Shown piece by piece: positions 23,300-32,326 of a stretch of 64,000 nucleotides of DNA. This DNA comes from Chloracidobacterium sp. Lineage in GTDB: Bacteria; Acidobacteriota; Blastocatellia; Pyrinomonadales; Pyrinomonadaceae. A model generated the notes under the pieces. It saw nothing but the letters and a program-made list of their open reading frames with translations, was not told the DNA's origin and searched no databases. The stretch is from the NCBI GenBank assembly GCA_015075585.1, contig JABTUB010000002.1, positions 868,001-932,000 on the forward strand. Reading direction: 5' to 3'. The translations under genes were made by a program, and so were the position numbers. The stretch's first letter is position 1. Each line of letters begins with the position of its first letter.

Positions 23300-25162
23300 T
23301 CAAGCCGCTGACTCCTCCTTTTGAAAATTGAGCTTGCTGTGCCGGCGGCTGTAAAGGAAGTAAACGACCAAACCTACGATCAGCCACACGCCGAAGCGGA
23401 ACCAATTCGTCCAGCCGAGTTCGGTCATCAGATATGTACAGCACATTATTCCGAGCACGGGAATCAGCGAGAGACGTTTTACAAAGCACAGAACGGCCAT
23501 GATCGCCGAGAAGATCATAAAGCCGAAGTACGGTATCCGCTCCAAAAATACGCGCGTCGTCGTCTCGTATCCGTTCTTAATATCTTCGGCGGACGGCGTG
23601 TAATCAACAAAGAAATTGCGTACCGCTTCGCCGTTGTACGCGAGCAGCAATCCCCAGATGATCAAGAAAACCGCTGGGCCGATCAGCATGGAATTTATGT
23701 AAGGGACGAATCGTTTTTGCCCTGTAAATTCCTTGTCTTTGACAAGCACTCCCGCGCAAACGATCGTGAACGCGAAGAGCGTGCCGATGACCGAAAGCTC
23801 GGTAACCTCTGAAAGATTCATGAATAATGCCGGGATCGCGACAACAATACCCGTGAGTATCGTCGAGAACCACGGAGTTCGGAATTTCGGGTGAATGGAC
23901 GAGAATATCTTCGGCAGGAGGCCGTCGCGGCTCATCGCCATCCAAAGACGCGGTTGGCCGAGTTGGAAAACGAGCAGCACGGTCGCCAAGGCGATAACAG
24001 CACTGACCGCGATGATGCCTGAGACCCAAGCGATATTGACGCCTTCAGGGCCGAATACGAACGCCAGCGGATCGCCGACGTTGAGCTTTTTATACGAGAC
24101 CATTCCGGTCAGCACCAAAGCCAGCAGCACATAGAGCACCGTACAGATGATAAGGCTCAAGATCATTCCGCGCGGCAGCGTCTTGTAAGGATCCTTACAT
24201 TCTTCGGCCGTCGTCGATAGGGCGTCAAAGCCGATGTAAGCGAAAAAAACAGCGGCAACGCCCGTCATAACACCCTTGAAGCCATTCGGCAGGAACGGGT
24301 TCCAGTTCTCGGCGTTCACGTAGAACGCGCCGAGAATGATCACGAGCATGATGATCGCAAGCTTTAACGCGACCATTATGTTCGATGCGGTCTTTGATTC
24401 GCGTATGCCGATGTAAACGAGGGCCGTTATCACAAAGACGATGCCAAGAGCCGGCAGGTCGGCGATAACCGGAATGCCAAAGAGGTGCGGTGCCGTACTG
24501 TACGCCGTATAGGCCTCGATCTGGCCGCAGTTGACGGCGGCATCCGCTGCGTCACAGGCCGTTCTCAGGCTTTCGAGCGTGCTGCCGTCCGCGATCACCT
24601 TTGACACGGCATCAAAGCCTTGATGCGCCGTGCGGAAGTCCATCGTGAAATGCAGCGGGATATTGATGCCGTTCGGAAAGCCGATAGACGGCGCATTGAT
24701 GCGCGCCAAAAGGCCCGTAAAATAATCACTCCACGAGATCGCGACCGCAATGTTGCCGATCGCGTATTCGACAAGCAGGTCCCAGCCGATGATCCATGCC
24801 AGAAGTTCGCCAAAGCTTGCGTAGGCGTATGTGTATGCAGAGCCGGCGATCGGTATCTTTGATGCGAACTCGGCGTAGCAAAGCGCGGCAAATCCGCACG
24901 CGATCGCGGCAAAAATGAACAGAAGGATGACGCCCGGCCCGCCGTTGAATGACGCTTGGCCGACCATCGCGAAAATTCCCGCACCGATGATGGCGGCAAT
25001 ACCGAGCATCGTCAGGTCGAAAGTGTTCAGCGAGCGGCGAAGCCCCGTAACGCTGTCTTCGGCCGGTTGGCCCGGCACCAAGGTCTCAGAGTCAGAGAAG
25101 CCTGCGGCCGCATCCGCCTGTATTTGTGCTATGGATTTCTTGCGAAAGATCGAGTTCGACAT
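23300..25162 (-). CDS. APC superfamily amino acid permease (CAT-like)
   Basis: This 620-residue polytopic protein has about 14 hydrophobic helices and the APC family signature near the N-terminus: LNTFDLTMLGIAAIIGAGIF with GxG in helix 1. YAEFASKIPIAGSAYTYAY follows in helix 3, and VFFAYIGFDALSTTAEECKD in helix 6. The length and two extra C-terminal helices fit the cationic amino acid transporter (CAT/YfnA) group. A loop of about 60 residues between helices 4 and 5 contains two cysteines. It acts in the inner membrane as an amino acid:proton symporter or exchanger; the substrate is not determinable. Confidence 0.92.
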   Translation of the reverse strand: MSNSIFRKKSIAQIQADAAAGFSDSETLVPGQPAEDSVTGLRRSLNTFDLTMLGIAAIIGAGIFAMVGQASFNGGPGVILLFIFAAIACGFAALCYAEFASKIPIAGSAYTYAYASFGELLAWIIGWDLLVEYAIGNIAVAISWSDYFTGLLARINAPSIGFPNGINIPLHFTMDFRTAHQGFDAVSKVIADGSTLESLRTACDAADAAVNCGQIEAYTAYSTAPHLFGIPVIADLPALGIVFVITALVYIGIRESKTASNIMVALKLAIIMLVIILGAFYVNAENWNPFLPNGFKGVMTGVAAVFFAYIGFDALSTTAEECKDPYKTLPRGMILSLIICTVLYVLLALVLTGMVSYKKLNVGDPLAFVFGPEGVNIAWVSGIIAVSAVIALATVLLVFQLGQPRLWMAMSRDGLLPKIFSSIHPKFRTPWFSTILTGIVVAIPALFMNLSEVTELSVIGTLFAFTIVCAGVLVKDKEFTGQKRFVPYINSMLIGPAVFLIIWGLLLAYNGEAVRNFFVDYTPSAEDIKNGYETTTRVFLERIPYFGFMIFSAIMAVLCFVKRLSLIPVLGIMCCTYLMTELGWTNWFRFGVWLIVGLVVYFLYSRRHSKLNFQKEESAA

Positions 25163-25263
25163 ACGTTAAGCTCCCGGATCGTTGGTTCTGTGGCTGCTTG
25201 GAGAGTTCGTTTTACGCGAAATTCTGACCCAAAAGCCTAACGTAGTCAAGGAAATAGAGCGAC

Positions 25264-25638
25264 CTAGTCAGCAGAACACTTGCCGACATCCCAAGATGTC
25301 AGTGAATATTTGTTCTGCAGATCCCTGTAAACAACCGCGGTAACGGTGTGCTTGCGTCCCCGCGAACCGTCGCGAACCTGCATACATACGCGGTAATTCA
25401 TACCCGCAACGACCTGCGTTTGAGCCTTGGTGATGCGGACGAGCTTGACCTTGGCATTGTGTTCCTTTGCCTGTTCGCTGACGGCGAAAGCAGCAGCGGC
25501 CTTTACCTGTTTGTCTGAAACCTTGGCCTTGCTGTATGCACCGGTCAGCTGTGCCGAAACACGGGTCTGCGATGCGGCCGCACCGAACGCGAAAACAAGT
25601 CCGAGCAGGACAAAGAATGTGAATTTTTTCATGATCAT
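25264..25638 (-). CDS. Secreted cystatin-like protein
   Basis: This protein of about 124 residues has a signal peptide (MKKFTFFVLLGLVFAFGAAA) and a body that resembles cystatin-type protease inhibitors. It opens with the Gly-Ala-Tyr-Ser strand (TGAYSKAKVSDKQVKAAAAF), followed by the helix and the diagnostic QVVAG loop in AQTQVVAGMNYRVCMQV, then two beta strands ending in YSLTSWDVGKC. Two cysteines may form a disulfide. The ATG at 25638 has GGAG 6 bases upstream; ATGs at 25641 and 25632 are alternatives. It may inhibit cysteine proteases in the periplasm or outside the cell, but that is inferred from the motif. Confidence 0.7.
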   Translation of the reverse strand: MIMKKFTFFVLLGLVFAFGAAASQTRVSAQLTGAYSKAKVSDKQVKAAAAFAVSEQAKEHNAKVKLVRITKAQTQVVAGMNYRVCMQVRDGSRGRKHTVTAVVYRDLQNKYSLTSWDVGKCSAD

Positions 25639-25688
25639 CATTAACTCCGATTTAGTTGATCGTCGAGTATCGACAGACATTGAACGGA

Positions 25689-26834
25689 TCAAGGGGCTAT
25701 TGCTTGCAGCTTTTCTATGATCGGCGGAAGTTCATCCGACAGCGTCTCGATATCTCTGTCAGTATTATAGCGGCTGAGCGAAAATCTTATCGAACCCATC
25801 GAGCGTGAGAATGGTACATCCATTGCCGCAAGCGTCGCCGACGCCCGATGATGAGCATCGCTGCATGCCGAGCCGGTCGAGACGCAGATGCCGCGGCTGT
25901 CCAGCATATCCATTATCATATCGCCGTTGAGGCCCTCGAATGAGATGTTCGAGGTGTTGGCAAGCCGCCGCTGCGGGTCGCGTGTGCCGTTGACGGACGC
26001 ACATTCAATTGAGGCGAGCACTCCGTTCTCCAGCCGATCGCGAAGCGCGCGGACAGGCTCCGTTGCCGCGAGAGCTCCGGCGAGCTCCGCTGCGGCGCCG
26101 AGGCCGGCTATTTGGTGCACTGCTTCGGTTCCCGCCCTTCTGCCGGCTTCCTGTCCGCCGCCTATCGAGTGCGGCGGGAGTTCGACACCACGGCGAATGT
26201 ACAGCGCGCCGATGCCTTTAGGTGCGTGAAATTTATGACCTGAGACAGACAGCAGATCGACGCCGGTATGTGCGGCGTTTATCGGCGTTTTGCCTGCGGC
26301 ATTGACCGCGTCGGTGTGGAACAGAGCGTCGGAGTATTCATGCACCATCCGGGACGCTGCTTCGATCGGGAAAAGTACGCCGGTCTCGTTATTCGCGGTC
26401 ATAATTGATACGATCGCGGTGTCGGGCCGAAGCGCCGAGCGAAGTTCGTCAAGGTCAAGCAGGCCTTCGCTGTCCACCCCGAGGCGTGTAACCTCGCAGC
26501 CTTCTTTTTCAAGCCTGTCGCAAAGGAACCGCACTGCCTCGTGCTCGACGGCGCTCGTAATGATATGTTTGCTGTCAGGGCGGACGCGGAGAGCTCCCAG
26601 GATCGCCCAATTGTCGCTTTCGGTACCGCCGGAGGTGAAGACGATCTCATCGGGTGAGGCGGCGCCAAGCAACGCCGCAACCTGTTCGCGTGCGGTTTTC
26701 ACGACTTTTCTCGAAGCCGTGCCTGCCGAATGTTTTGACGATGCGTTGCCGAATTCGCCGGTCATAAAAGGCATCATCGCTTCAAGAACCTCATCGGCGA
26801 TACGTGTCGTAGCATTATTATCGAGATAGATCAT
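25689..26834 (-). CDS. Cysteine desulfurase (NifS/IscS type)
   Basis: This PLP enzyme of about 381 residues removes sulfur from cysteine for Fe-S clusters and thio-modification of tRNA. It starts MIYLDNNATT, the family N-terminus. TSGGTESDNWAI is the cofactor phosphate region, SVSGHKFHAPKGIGALYI carries the Schiff-base lysine, and CVSTGSACSDAHHRASATL carries the catalytic cysteine on its mobile loop. The frame is open further upstream but homology starts at 26834. It is divergent from the FHA-cyclase gene. The window also holds TtcA and MnmA, both of which need persulfide sulfur. No iscU or iscR is adjacent. Confidence 0.93.
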   Translation of the reverse strand: MIYLDNNATTRIADEVLEAMMPFMTGEFGNASSKHSAGTASRKVVKTAREQVAALLGAASPDEIVFTSGGTESDNWAILGALRVRPDSKHIITSAVEHEAVRFLCDRLEKEGCEVTRLGVDSEGLLDLDELRSALRPDTAIVSIMTANNETGVLFPIEAASRMVHEYSDALFHTDAVNAAGKTPINAAHTGVDLLSVSGHKFHAPKGIGALYIRRGVELPPHSIGGGQEAGRRAGTEAVHQIAGLGAAAELAGALAATEPVRALRDRLENGVLASIECASVNGTRDPQRRLANTSNISFEGLNGDMIMDMLDSRGICVSTGSACSDAHHRASATLAAMDVPFSRSMGSIRFSLSRYNTDRDIETLSDELPPIIEKLQAIAP

Positions 26835-26902
26835 TGTACCCGGCCGCGGCCCGAAGCCCCGTTGTTTACATTTTAGAATTACCATTTACAATTATAAACA
26901 TC

Positions 26903-28588
26903 GTGGACGCAATACTTACGATAACCGAACCGACAGGCAGCACTTTCGAGATCGAGCTCGAGACAGGACGCCTCTATATGATCGGCAGGGCAAAAGGGAA
27001 CGACATTGTACTGAATGACAGCCGCGTTTCGCGTAAACACGCACATTTAAGCTCGGGGCCGCAAGGGTTTCAGATAGTTGACGGCTATTATGAGAACGGA
27101 AAACTGGTCCGTAGCGTCAATCATGTTTATGTAAACGGTGCGCCGGAGCAGCAATGGATACTCTCGGCCGGCGACAAGATCCGCGTAGGCGAAAGTGTAC
27201 TTGAGTTCGGCTTCAAACAGCCTCAGGCAATGCCGGAACCTGAGCCTGTCGTATCCGCGGCGTTGGCGCCCGGCGCCGTGCAGTATGAGGATACGCCGCT
27301 TGGCAACACGCAGGTAAGGATCTCGGCAAGCGAGATAATCGGAGGCCGGTCGCATTTGCAGATCGAGTCGCCCGCAGCAACACCTGACGAAGTAAAGGAT
27401 CTTCGCCGCAAAGCAAAGCTGCTCGAACTGATGTTCGAGATGTCAAAGACGCTCGGCACGATCTTTGACCTCGAAGAGATATTTGAAAAGGCGACCGACC
27501 TTATCTTTCGCGGCACACCTGCCGACCGGGTGATCGCATTGCTGGCGGATGAGACGGTTGACGGCAAGATACTGACCTACAGCCTTTATCAGATCGGTTC
27601 GCGAACACGCGATGACAGCATCAAACAGCTGTCCGAAAAGATGCCTGTCAGCCGCACCATCACGCAAAAGGTGATGAATGAAAAGGTCGCCATACTGAGT
27701 CAGGACGCCCGCACGGATGCACAGTTCGTTGGCTCGGAGTCGATCGTTTCGCAAGGCATCCGCTCCACTATCTGCGCACCGCTCATCACGCAGTCGAACG
27801 TACATGGCGTGGTCTATGCCGACCGGCTTGATCCCTTCGCGGCCTTTACTCAGGACGACCTCGAACTTGTCAGTGCCGTGGCCGCGCAGACGGCAGTTAC
27901 GGTCGAGACGGTAAAGGCGCACAACCGCTTGGCACGCGAAGAGGTCGCACGAGCGAACTACGGGCGTTTCCTGCCCGAATATGTGGTCAAGCAGCTGCTC
28001 GAAAACCCGAATTCATTCAGGCTCGGCGGCGTGAACCAAACGGTAACGGTGCTGTTCGCCGACATACGCGGATTTACGGCTCTGTCGGAGCACGAAAAGC
28101 CGGAAAAGGTCGTCGCTCTGCTTAACCGATACTTCTCTGCAATGACCGAAGTGATCTTTGCACACGGCGGGACGCTCGATAAATATATCGGCGACGGATT
28201 GATGGCTCTTTTCGGTGCACCGACCGCTTCGCAAAATGATCCGGTCAATGCGGTCAAGGCCGCCGTTGCGATGCAAAAGCGTGTTGTAAAGCTTAATGAT
28301 GAGCTGCGTGCCGAAGGCTTTCCGGCCGTACAGGTCGGCGTCGGGTTGCACACCGGCGAGGCGGTCGTCGGCTATATCGGCTCCGACAAACGCTCGGAAT
28401 ACACGGCGATCGGCGATACAGTGAACCTCGCATCCCGCCTCGAATCGAATGCCGGGCCCGGACAGATCTTGCTTAGTGAGGCAACGCAAACTGCCGCCGG
28501 GAACATCTTTCCCGTGACCGCACGCGAACCGCTTTCGGTTAAAAATCGCCGTCAGCCCGTAACGCTTTTTGAGTTGAATTGGAAATAA
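26903..28588 (+). CDS. FHA-GAF-class III adenylate/guanylate cyclase
   Basis: This signalling protein of about 561 residues combines three domains. An N-terminal FHA domain (about residues 20-85; YMIGRAKGNDIVLNDSRVSR and then KHAHLS) binds phosphothreonine peptides. A GAF domain (about residues 185-345) senses a small ligand. A C-terminal class III cyclase has VTVLFADIRGFTALSEHE, YIGDGLMALFGAP and GLHTGEAVVGYIGS with the following AIGDTVNLASRLE. Both metal aspartates (FADIRG and GDG) are present. It makes cAMP or cGMP in the cytoplasm. The start is probably the GTG at 26903; a TATAAA box ends 4 to 5 bases before it, so the mRNA may be leaderless. Confidence 0.9.
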   Translation: MDAILTITEPTGSTFEIELETGRLYMIGRAKGNDIVLNDSRVSRKHAHLSSGPQGFQIVDGYYENGKLVRSVNHVYVNGAPEQQWILSAGDKIRVGESVLEFGFKQPQAMPEPEPVVSAALAPGAVQYEDTPLGNTQVRISASEIIGGRSHLQIESPAATPDEVKDLRRKAKLLELMFEMSKTLGTIFDLEEIFEKATDLIFRGTPADRVIALLADETVDGKILTYSLYQIGSRTRDDSIKQLSEKMPVSRTITQKVMNEKVAILSQDARTDAQFVGSESIVSQGIRSTICAPLITQSNVHGVVYADRLDPFAAFTQDDLELVSAVAAQTAVTVETVKAHNRLAREEVARANYGRFLPEYVVKQLLENPNSFRLGGVNQTVTVLFADIRGFTALSEHEKPEKVVALLNRYFSAMTEVIFAHGGTLDKYIGDGLMALFGAPTASQNDPVNAVKAAVAMQKRVVKLNDELRAEGFPAVQVGVGLHTGEAVVGYIGSDKRSEYTAIGDTVNLASRLESNAGPGQILLSEATQTAAGNIFPVTAREPLSVKNRRQPVTLFELNWK

Positions 28589-28593
28589 GTTGA

Positions 28594-28599
28594 TATAAT
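28594..28599 (+). promoter_or_regulatory. TATAAT -10 box just upstream of mreB
   Basis: A perfect TATAAT ends 13 bases before the mreB ATG, and there is no Shine-Dalgarno between them. Transcription from it would leave a 5' leader of about 6 bases, so mreB may be translated as a nearly leaderless message. The -35 match is poor (TTGAGT at 19 bases). Confidence 0.4.
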
Positions 28600-28612
28600 A
28601 GCCGCGACGCCC

Positions 28613-29686
28613 ATGCTCAAGATCTCATCACTAAAAAAACTTGTTACCGATTCGATGGCGATCGACCTCGGCACTTCCAGCATCATCATCGCCGTGAAAG
28701 ATCGCGGCGTAGTGCTCGATGAACCTTCGCTCGTAGCCGTCAATGAGATGACCGAAGAGATCGTTGCTTACGGCCGCGATGCCGGCGATATGGCGGGCCG
28801 CGAAGGCCGCGATGTCGCGGTTGTCGCTCCGCTGACGGGCGGCGTGGTCGGCGACTTTGAACGCACTAAGCGGATGCTCGCCCACTTTGTCAAAAAGGCA
28901 AAGACACGCGGCTCGAACATCGCGATACAAGCCGTAATGTCGATCGTCTCGGACGTAACACACGTTGAACAGCGGGCGCTCCTTAACGCGTCCGAAGATG
29001 CAGGCATCGGAAAGGTCTTTATGATGGAAGAAGGCCTTGCCGCCGCATTCGGGGTCGGCGTTCTGCCAAGCGACAAGCGTGCATCGGCTATCGTTGACAT
29101 TGGCTCGGGAACAACGAATTTTGCGGTGATCGCAAAAGGTGCCATAGTTAATTCGGCATCCGACAGGCACGGCTCTAATGCCATAAATGATGCGATCGCG
29201 ACGCACTTGCGGCGCCATCGCGGATTGCAGGTCGGCAGCGAGACAACGGAGTTCATAAAGACGAATTTCGCATCTGCATTCCTGCCGTCCGATCTTTCGC
29301 GCTCGATGGAGGTTCGCGGCCGCGATGTTCAGACCGGAAGCCCCGCGGCTGTCGAGATAACTGCAGGCGAGATATACCCGATCGTTGAGGCCATCGTTCG
29401 CCGCATTGCGACGCGCGTGAAAGATACTTTGACCGAGCTTCGGCCCGAGGTAGCGGCCGACATTTACGATCGCGGCGTGATCCTGACGGGCGGCGGCGCT
29501 CTGCTCGAAGGCATCGACAGATACCTGCGGGAGTTCATAAAGCTTCCGGTAACCGTCCCCGACGAGCCGCGTTATGCGACCGTACACGGCCTCGTAAAGA
29601 TGTTCGATGATCAAGACCTGCTCGAACGCGTCTCACGCAACGAACTTCACCTGCTCCGTAACGCCGAGATACCTTTTGAGGTCTGA
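28613..29686 (+). CDS. mreB: Rod shape-determining protein MreB
   Basis: This 357-residue actin homologue polymerises under the inner membrane and guides cell-wall synthesis. It shows the actin-fold motifs: phosphate 1 IDLGTSSIIIAVKD, phosphate 2 VDIGSGTTNFAVIAKG, and the adenosine region LTGGGALLEGIDRYLRE. It matches MreB length (about 345). Several positions differ from canonical MreB: SSIIIAVKDRG replaces the usual N-Tx-Vy-x-G pattern, so it may be an MreB paralogue. mreC and mreD are not adjacent; CdaA follows instead. Confidence 0.88.
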   Translation: MLKISSLKKLVTDSMAIDLGTSSIIIAVKDRGVVLDEPSLVAVNEMTEEIVAYGRDAGDMAGREGRDVAVVAPLTGGVVGDFERTKRMLAHFVKKAKTRGSNIAIQAVMSIVSDVTHVEQRALLNASEDAGIGKVFMMEEGLAAAFGVGVLPSDKRASAIVDIGSGTTNFAVIAKGAIVNSASDRHGSNAINDAIATHLRRHRGLQVGSETTEFIKTNFASAFLPSDLSRSMEVRGRDVQTGSPAAVEITAGEIYPIVEAIVRRIATRVKDTLTELRPEVAADIYDRGVILTGGGALLEGIDRYLREFIKLPVTVPDEPRYATVHGLVKMFDDQDLLERVSRNELHLLRNAEIPFEV

Positions 29687-29813
29687 GGCCTTATCTGACC
29701 GCTGCTGACGGCCCCGAAGGAAGATATTTTACGCATTGTCAGGCGATATAGAGACGGTTTCGCCCGGACTCTGTGTTATTCTGCAACCATTGAACGGAGC
29801 CGGGCCCGTCGGC

Positions 29814-30644
29814 ATGGATTACAGTGACCTCATAGCCACATTGAACACGCTCCGCAGCGTGATCGACATAGCGTTGGTATTCATCATCGTCTATGTCGTG
29901 CTGAAGCTGCTGCGCGGCACGCGCGCCGTCCCGACGGTGATCGGGATGGTCATTCTTGCACTGCTTTATTGGATATCGGTCGCATACGATCTGCCGACGC
30001 TGGAATTCGTTCTGCGCTACGCGGTCGCATTCATCGGGATCGCCATTATCGTGCTTTTCCAATCGGAGATACGGCAGGCATTGATGTACTTTGCCAACAG
30101 GCTCCGCTACCCGATCATCAAACGCCAGCGTTCGCAGTTCGGCGGCTCGGTCTATGATGAGATCGTGCTGGCTATGACGACGCTTGCCTCGGACAAGACG
30201 GGAGCATTGATCGTGATCGAACGCAGTGTCGGGCTGCGCAATTTCATCGACGCAGGCGTGATGCTTGACGCAAGGATCAGCTATGACCTCCTTGTTACGA
30301 TATTTCGGCCTGAAACGCCGCTGCACGACGGCGCCGTGATCATCCAGAACGAAAGGATCGCCGCCGCCTCGGTCTTCCTTCCGCTGACAAAGAACCCTGA
30401 AATTTCACGCGAACTCGGCACGCGGCACCGCGCCGCTATCGGGATCACCGAAGGCTCGGATGCCATCTCACTTGTGGTTTCCGAGGAGACCGGCCTGATC
30501 ACATACGTCGAGTCAGGACAGGTTCGGCGCAACCTCGACCCGCCGACGCTTCGCAAACTCCTGCTCGATGCGATGCAGGTTCCGCTTACCGAAACGCTTC
30601 CGGCATCACAGTTCGCCGATGACCTTGCGGAGGGAGCCGATTGA
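29814..30644 (+). CDS. cdaA: Diadenylate cyclase CdaA
   Basis: This protein of about 276 residues makes cyclic di-AMP from two ATP. Three N-terminal transmembrane helices (about residues 12-35, 40-58 and 65-85) are followed by the DAC domain. The catalytic motifs are intact: DGA in TPLHDGAVIIQNERI and RHR in GTRHRAAIGITEGSDA. The ATG at 29814 gives a protein of normal CdaA size, though the frame opens at 29736. cdaR follows after one base. In other bacteria c-di-AMP controls osmolyte and potassium balance and wall homeostasis, which fits the mreB neighbour. Confidence 0.93.
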   Translation: MDYSDLIATLNTLRSVIDIALVFIIVYVVLKLLRGTRAVPTVIGMVILALLYWISVAYDLPTLEFVLRYAVAFIGIAIIVLFQSEIRQALMYFANRLRYPIIKRQRSQFGGSVYDEIVLAMTTLASDKTGALIVIERSVGLRNFIDAGVMLDARISYDLLVTIFRPETPLHDGAVIIQNERIAAASVFLPLTKNPEISRELGTRHRAAIGITEGSDAISLVVSEETGLITYVESGQVRRNLDPPTLRKLLLDAMQVPLTETLPASQFADDLAEGAD

Positions 30645-30645
30645 T

Positions 30646-31554
30646 ATGGCAGAAACGCGGACACTTTTTGCCAAACATATACTTCGCCAGATCTTCCTTG
30701 AAGATTGGGCGTTGAAGCTGACCGCACTTGTCATCACGCTGGGCCTTTGGTTCGGCGTAACGGTCGTAAGCCGAGGCAAGCAGGCGAGCGAACGCTTTTC
30801 GGCACCGTTGAATTTTCGTGTTCTCGACAATGCGATAGTTACGAGTGCACCTGTGCAGGAGGTCGAACTTCGGGTTCGCGGCTCGGGCGATAAGGTCGAT
30901 CAGATACGCCGCAGCGACCTTATCGTGAACGTAGATCTCTCAGAGATACAGCCCGGCGAACGTGTGATCGAGCTTACGCCCGAGACGGTCTCGGTCCCGC
31001 TACCCGAAGGCGTGAAGTTAGTGGATTTGCAGCCGAGCCGAGTTCCCGTCACGATCGAGGCGGCGGTAGAAAAGGATGTCGAGGTGCACGCGGTGACAAC
31101 AGGCAGGCCGGCCGCAGGGTTCGAGGTTTACGGCGACCCTCTGATAGTGCCGAAAAAGGTCAAGATCCGCGGGCCGCGCTCGGTGGTCGATCCGATCGAT
31201 CATCTGTTCACGGACAAGATCTCGCTTGACGGCCGGGACCAAGACCTCATTGCCCGGCAGATACCGATAACTTCGCCGGATAACAGGATTACGATCTACA
31301 ACACCGTCGTTGACGTATCGTTCAAGATCGGCGAGAAGCGTGTCGAGCACACTTTCACAGTGCCTGCATCCGAGGCTGTACCAAAGGCGGTCTCAGTAAC
31401 GCTCTACGGCCCGAAGAGCATCCTTGCGAAGCTGCGTACCAGCGAGATCAAGGTTGAGCCTGTACGCGGCGACCAGGACAGAGAGGTGATGCATGTCGTG
31501 CTGCCGGCAGATTTGGTCGACATCATCGAAGTAAAACGCCCGGCTCAGCAGTGA
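30646..31554 (+). CDS. cdaR: YbbR-domain protein CdaR, regulator of CdaA
   Basis: This protein of about 302 residues has one transmembrane helix near the N-terminus (about residues 22-42, LKLTALVITLGLWFGVTVV) and then three to four YbbR repeats. The repeats show as beta-rich blocks with patterns such as PSRVPVTIEAAVEKDVEV, PKKVKIRGPRSVVDPIDHL and PKAVSVTLYGPKSILAKL. It is the usual membrane partner that modulates CdaA. The start has GGGAG upstream and lies one base after the cdaA stop. Unlike many genomes, glmM does not follow. Confidence 0.9.
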   Translation: MAETRTLFAKHILRQIFLEDWALKLTALVITLGLWFGVTVVSRGKQASERFSAPLNFRVLDNAIVTSAPVQEVELRVRGSGDKVDQIRRSDLIVNVDLSEIQPGERVIELTPETVSVPLPEGVKLVDLQPSRVPVTIEAAVEKDVEVHAVTTGRPAAGFEVYGDPLIVPKKVKIRGPRSVVDPIDHLFTDKISLDGRDQDLIARQIPITSPDNRITIYNTVVDVSFKIGEKRVEHTFTVPASEAVPKAVSVTLYGPKSILAKLRTSEIKVEPVRGDQDREVMHVVLPADLVDIIEVKRPAQQ

Positions 31555-31562
31555 TGCCGCTG

Positions 31563-32234
31563 TCAACCTTCGGCGGCGAGAAAGGCTTTGATATCGGAGC
31601 GCATCTCGTCAGTCAGCGCATGGCCCGCATGATACTGTTTTGAGCCGTAGCGTGGAAGGATAGCCCGCAGCCGTTCATCGTATGACGCGAACTGCTCCCG
31701 GCTGTAAAATTCATCATCGTCGCCGTACAGATACAGCATCGCCGCATCGAACGGCCTGTAGTTTTCGTTGGTGTCGAGATCACCCGGAATGCCGCCGCAT
31801 ACACCGATAACGCCCGCGAGCACTTCGCCGTGCGTGAATGCGAAGCGTAAGTTCAAGGCACATGCCTGCGAAAAGCCGTAGAGAAAGACCTTCGATTCGT
31901 CTATCAGCCTCTCTCGGTCAAGCTGTGCCATCACATCCAAAATGAACTTGTGATGCAGGGCAATGTCCTGCTCGGGACGTTTATCGCATAGCCAGCCGTA
32001 ACCGATACGATAGCCATCGTCGGTTTGCCGGTAATGCGGGTGCGGTGCCTCGACAGAGGCGATGACGAACCGCTCGTCGGCAACAATCTTGGCCTCGCGC
32101 ATCATATAACGCTTATGAGCACCGTAGCCGTGTACGGCGATCAGCAGCGGCAGCGGCCCGCCCGCCGCGTCGGGCACATAAATATCGTATAATAGGGCGA
32201 TCTCGGCTTTGACCGAGAGGTCTGTGCGATCCAT
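31563..32234 (-). CDS. Alpha/beta hydrolase, carboxylesterase-like
   Basis: This protein of about 223 residues has the alpha/beta hydrolase fold of the phospholipase/carboxylesterase group. LLIAVHGYGAHKRYMM forms the oxyanion-hole strand, VFLYGFSQACALNLRF holds the nucleophile Ser in GFSQA, YLYGDDDEFY the acidic residue, and YHAGHALTDEM the catalytic His. There is no signal peptide. The ATG at 32234 is preferred over the TTG at 32240. It is convergent with cdaR, 8 bases apart, and divergent from the O-antigen-ligase-like gene. The substrate is unknown. Confidence 0.85.
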   Translation of the reverse strand: MDRTDLSVKAEIALLYDIYVPDAAGGPLPLLIAVHGYGAHKRYMMREAKIVADERFVIASVEAPHPHYRQTDDGYRIGYGWLCDKRPEQDIALHHKFILDVMAQLDRERLIDESKVFLYGFSQACALNLRFAFTHGEVLAGVIGVCGGIPGDLDTNENYRPFDAAMLYLYGDDDEFYSREQFASYDERLRAILPRYGSKQYHAGHALTDEMRSDIKAFLAAEG

Positions 32235-32326
32235 GCTCAACTGTCCGCCGCGTCGTGAACCATTCGCCGCTATTGTGCATAATGCTACAAGCGGGCCGCA
32301 CCGCAGCGGAAGTCAAATATTAGGAA

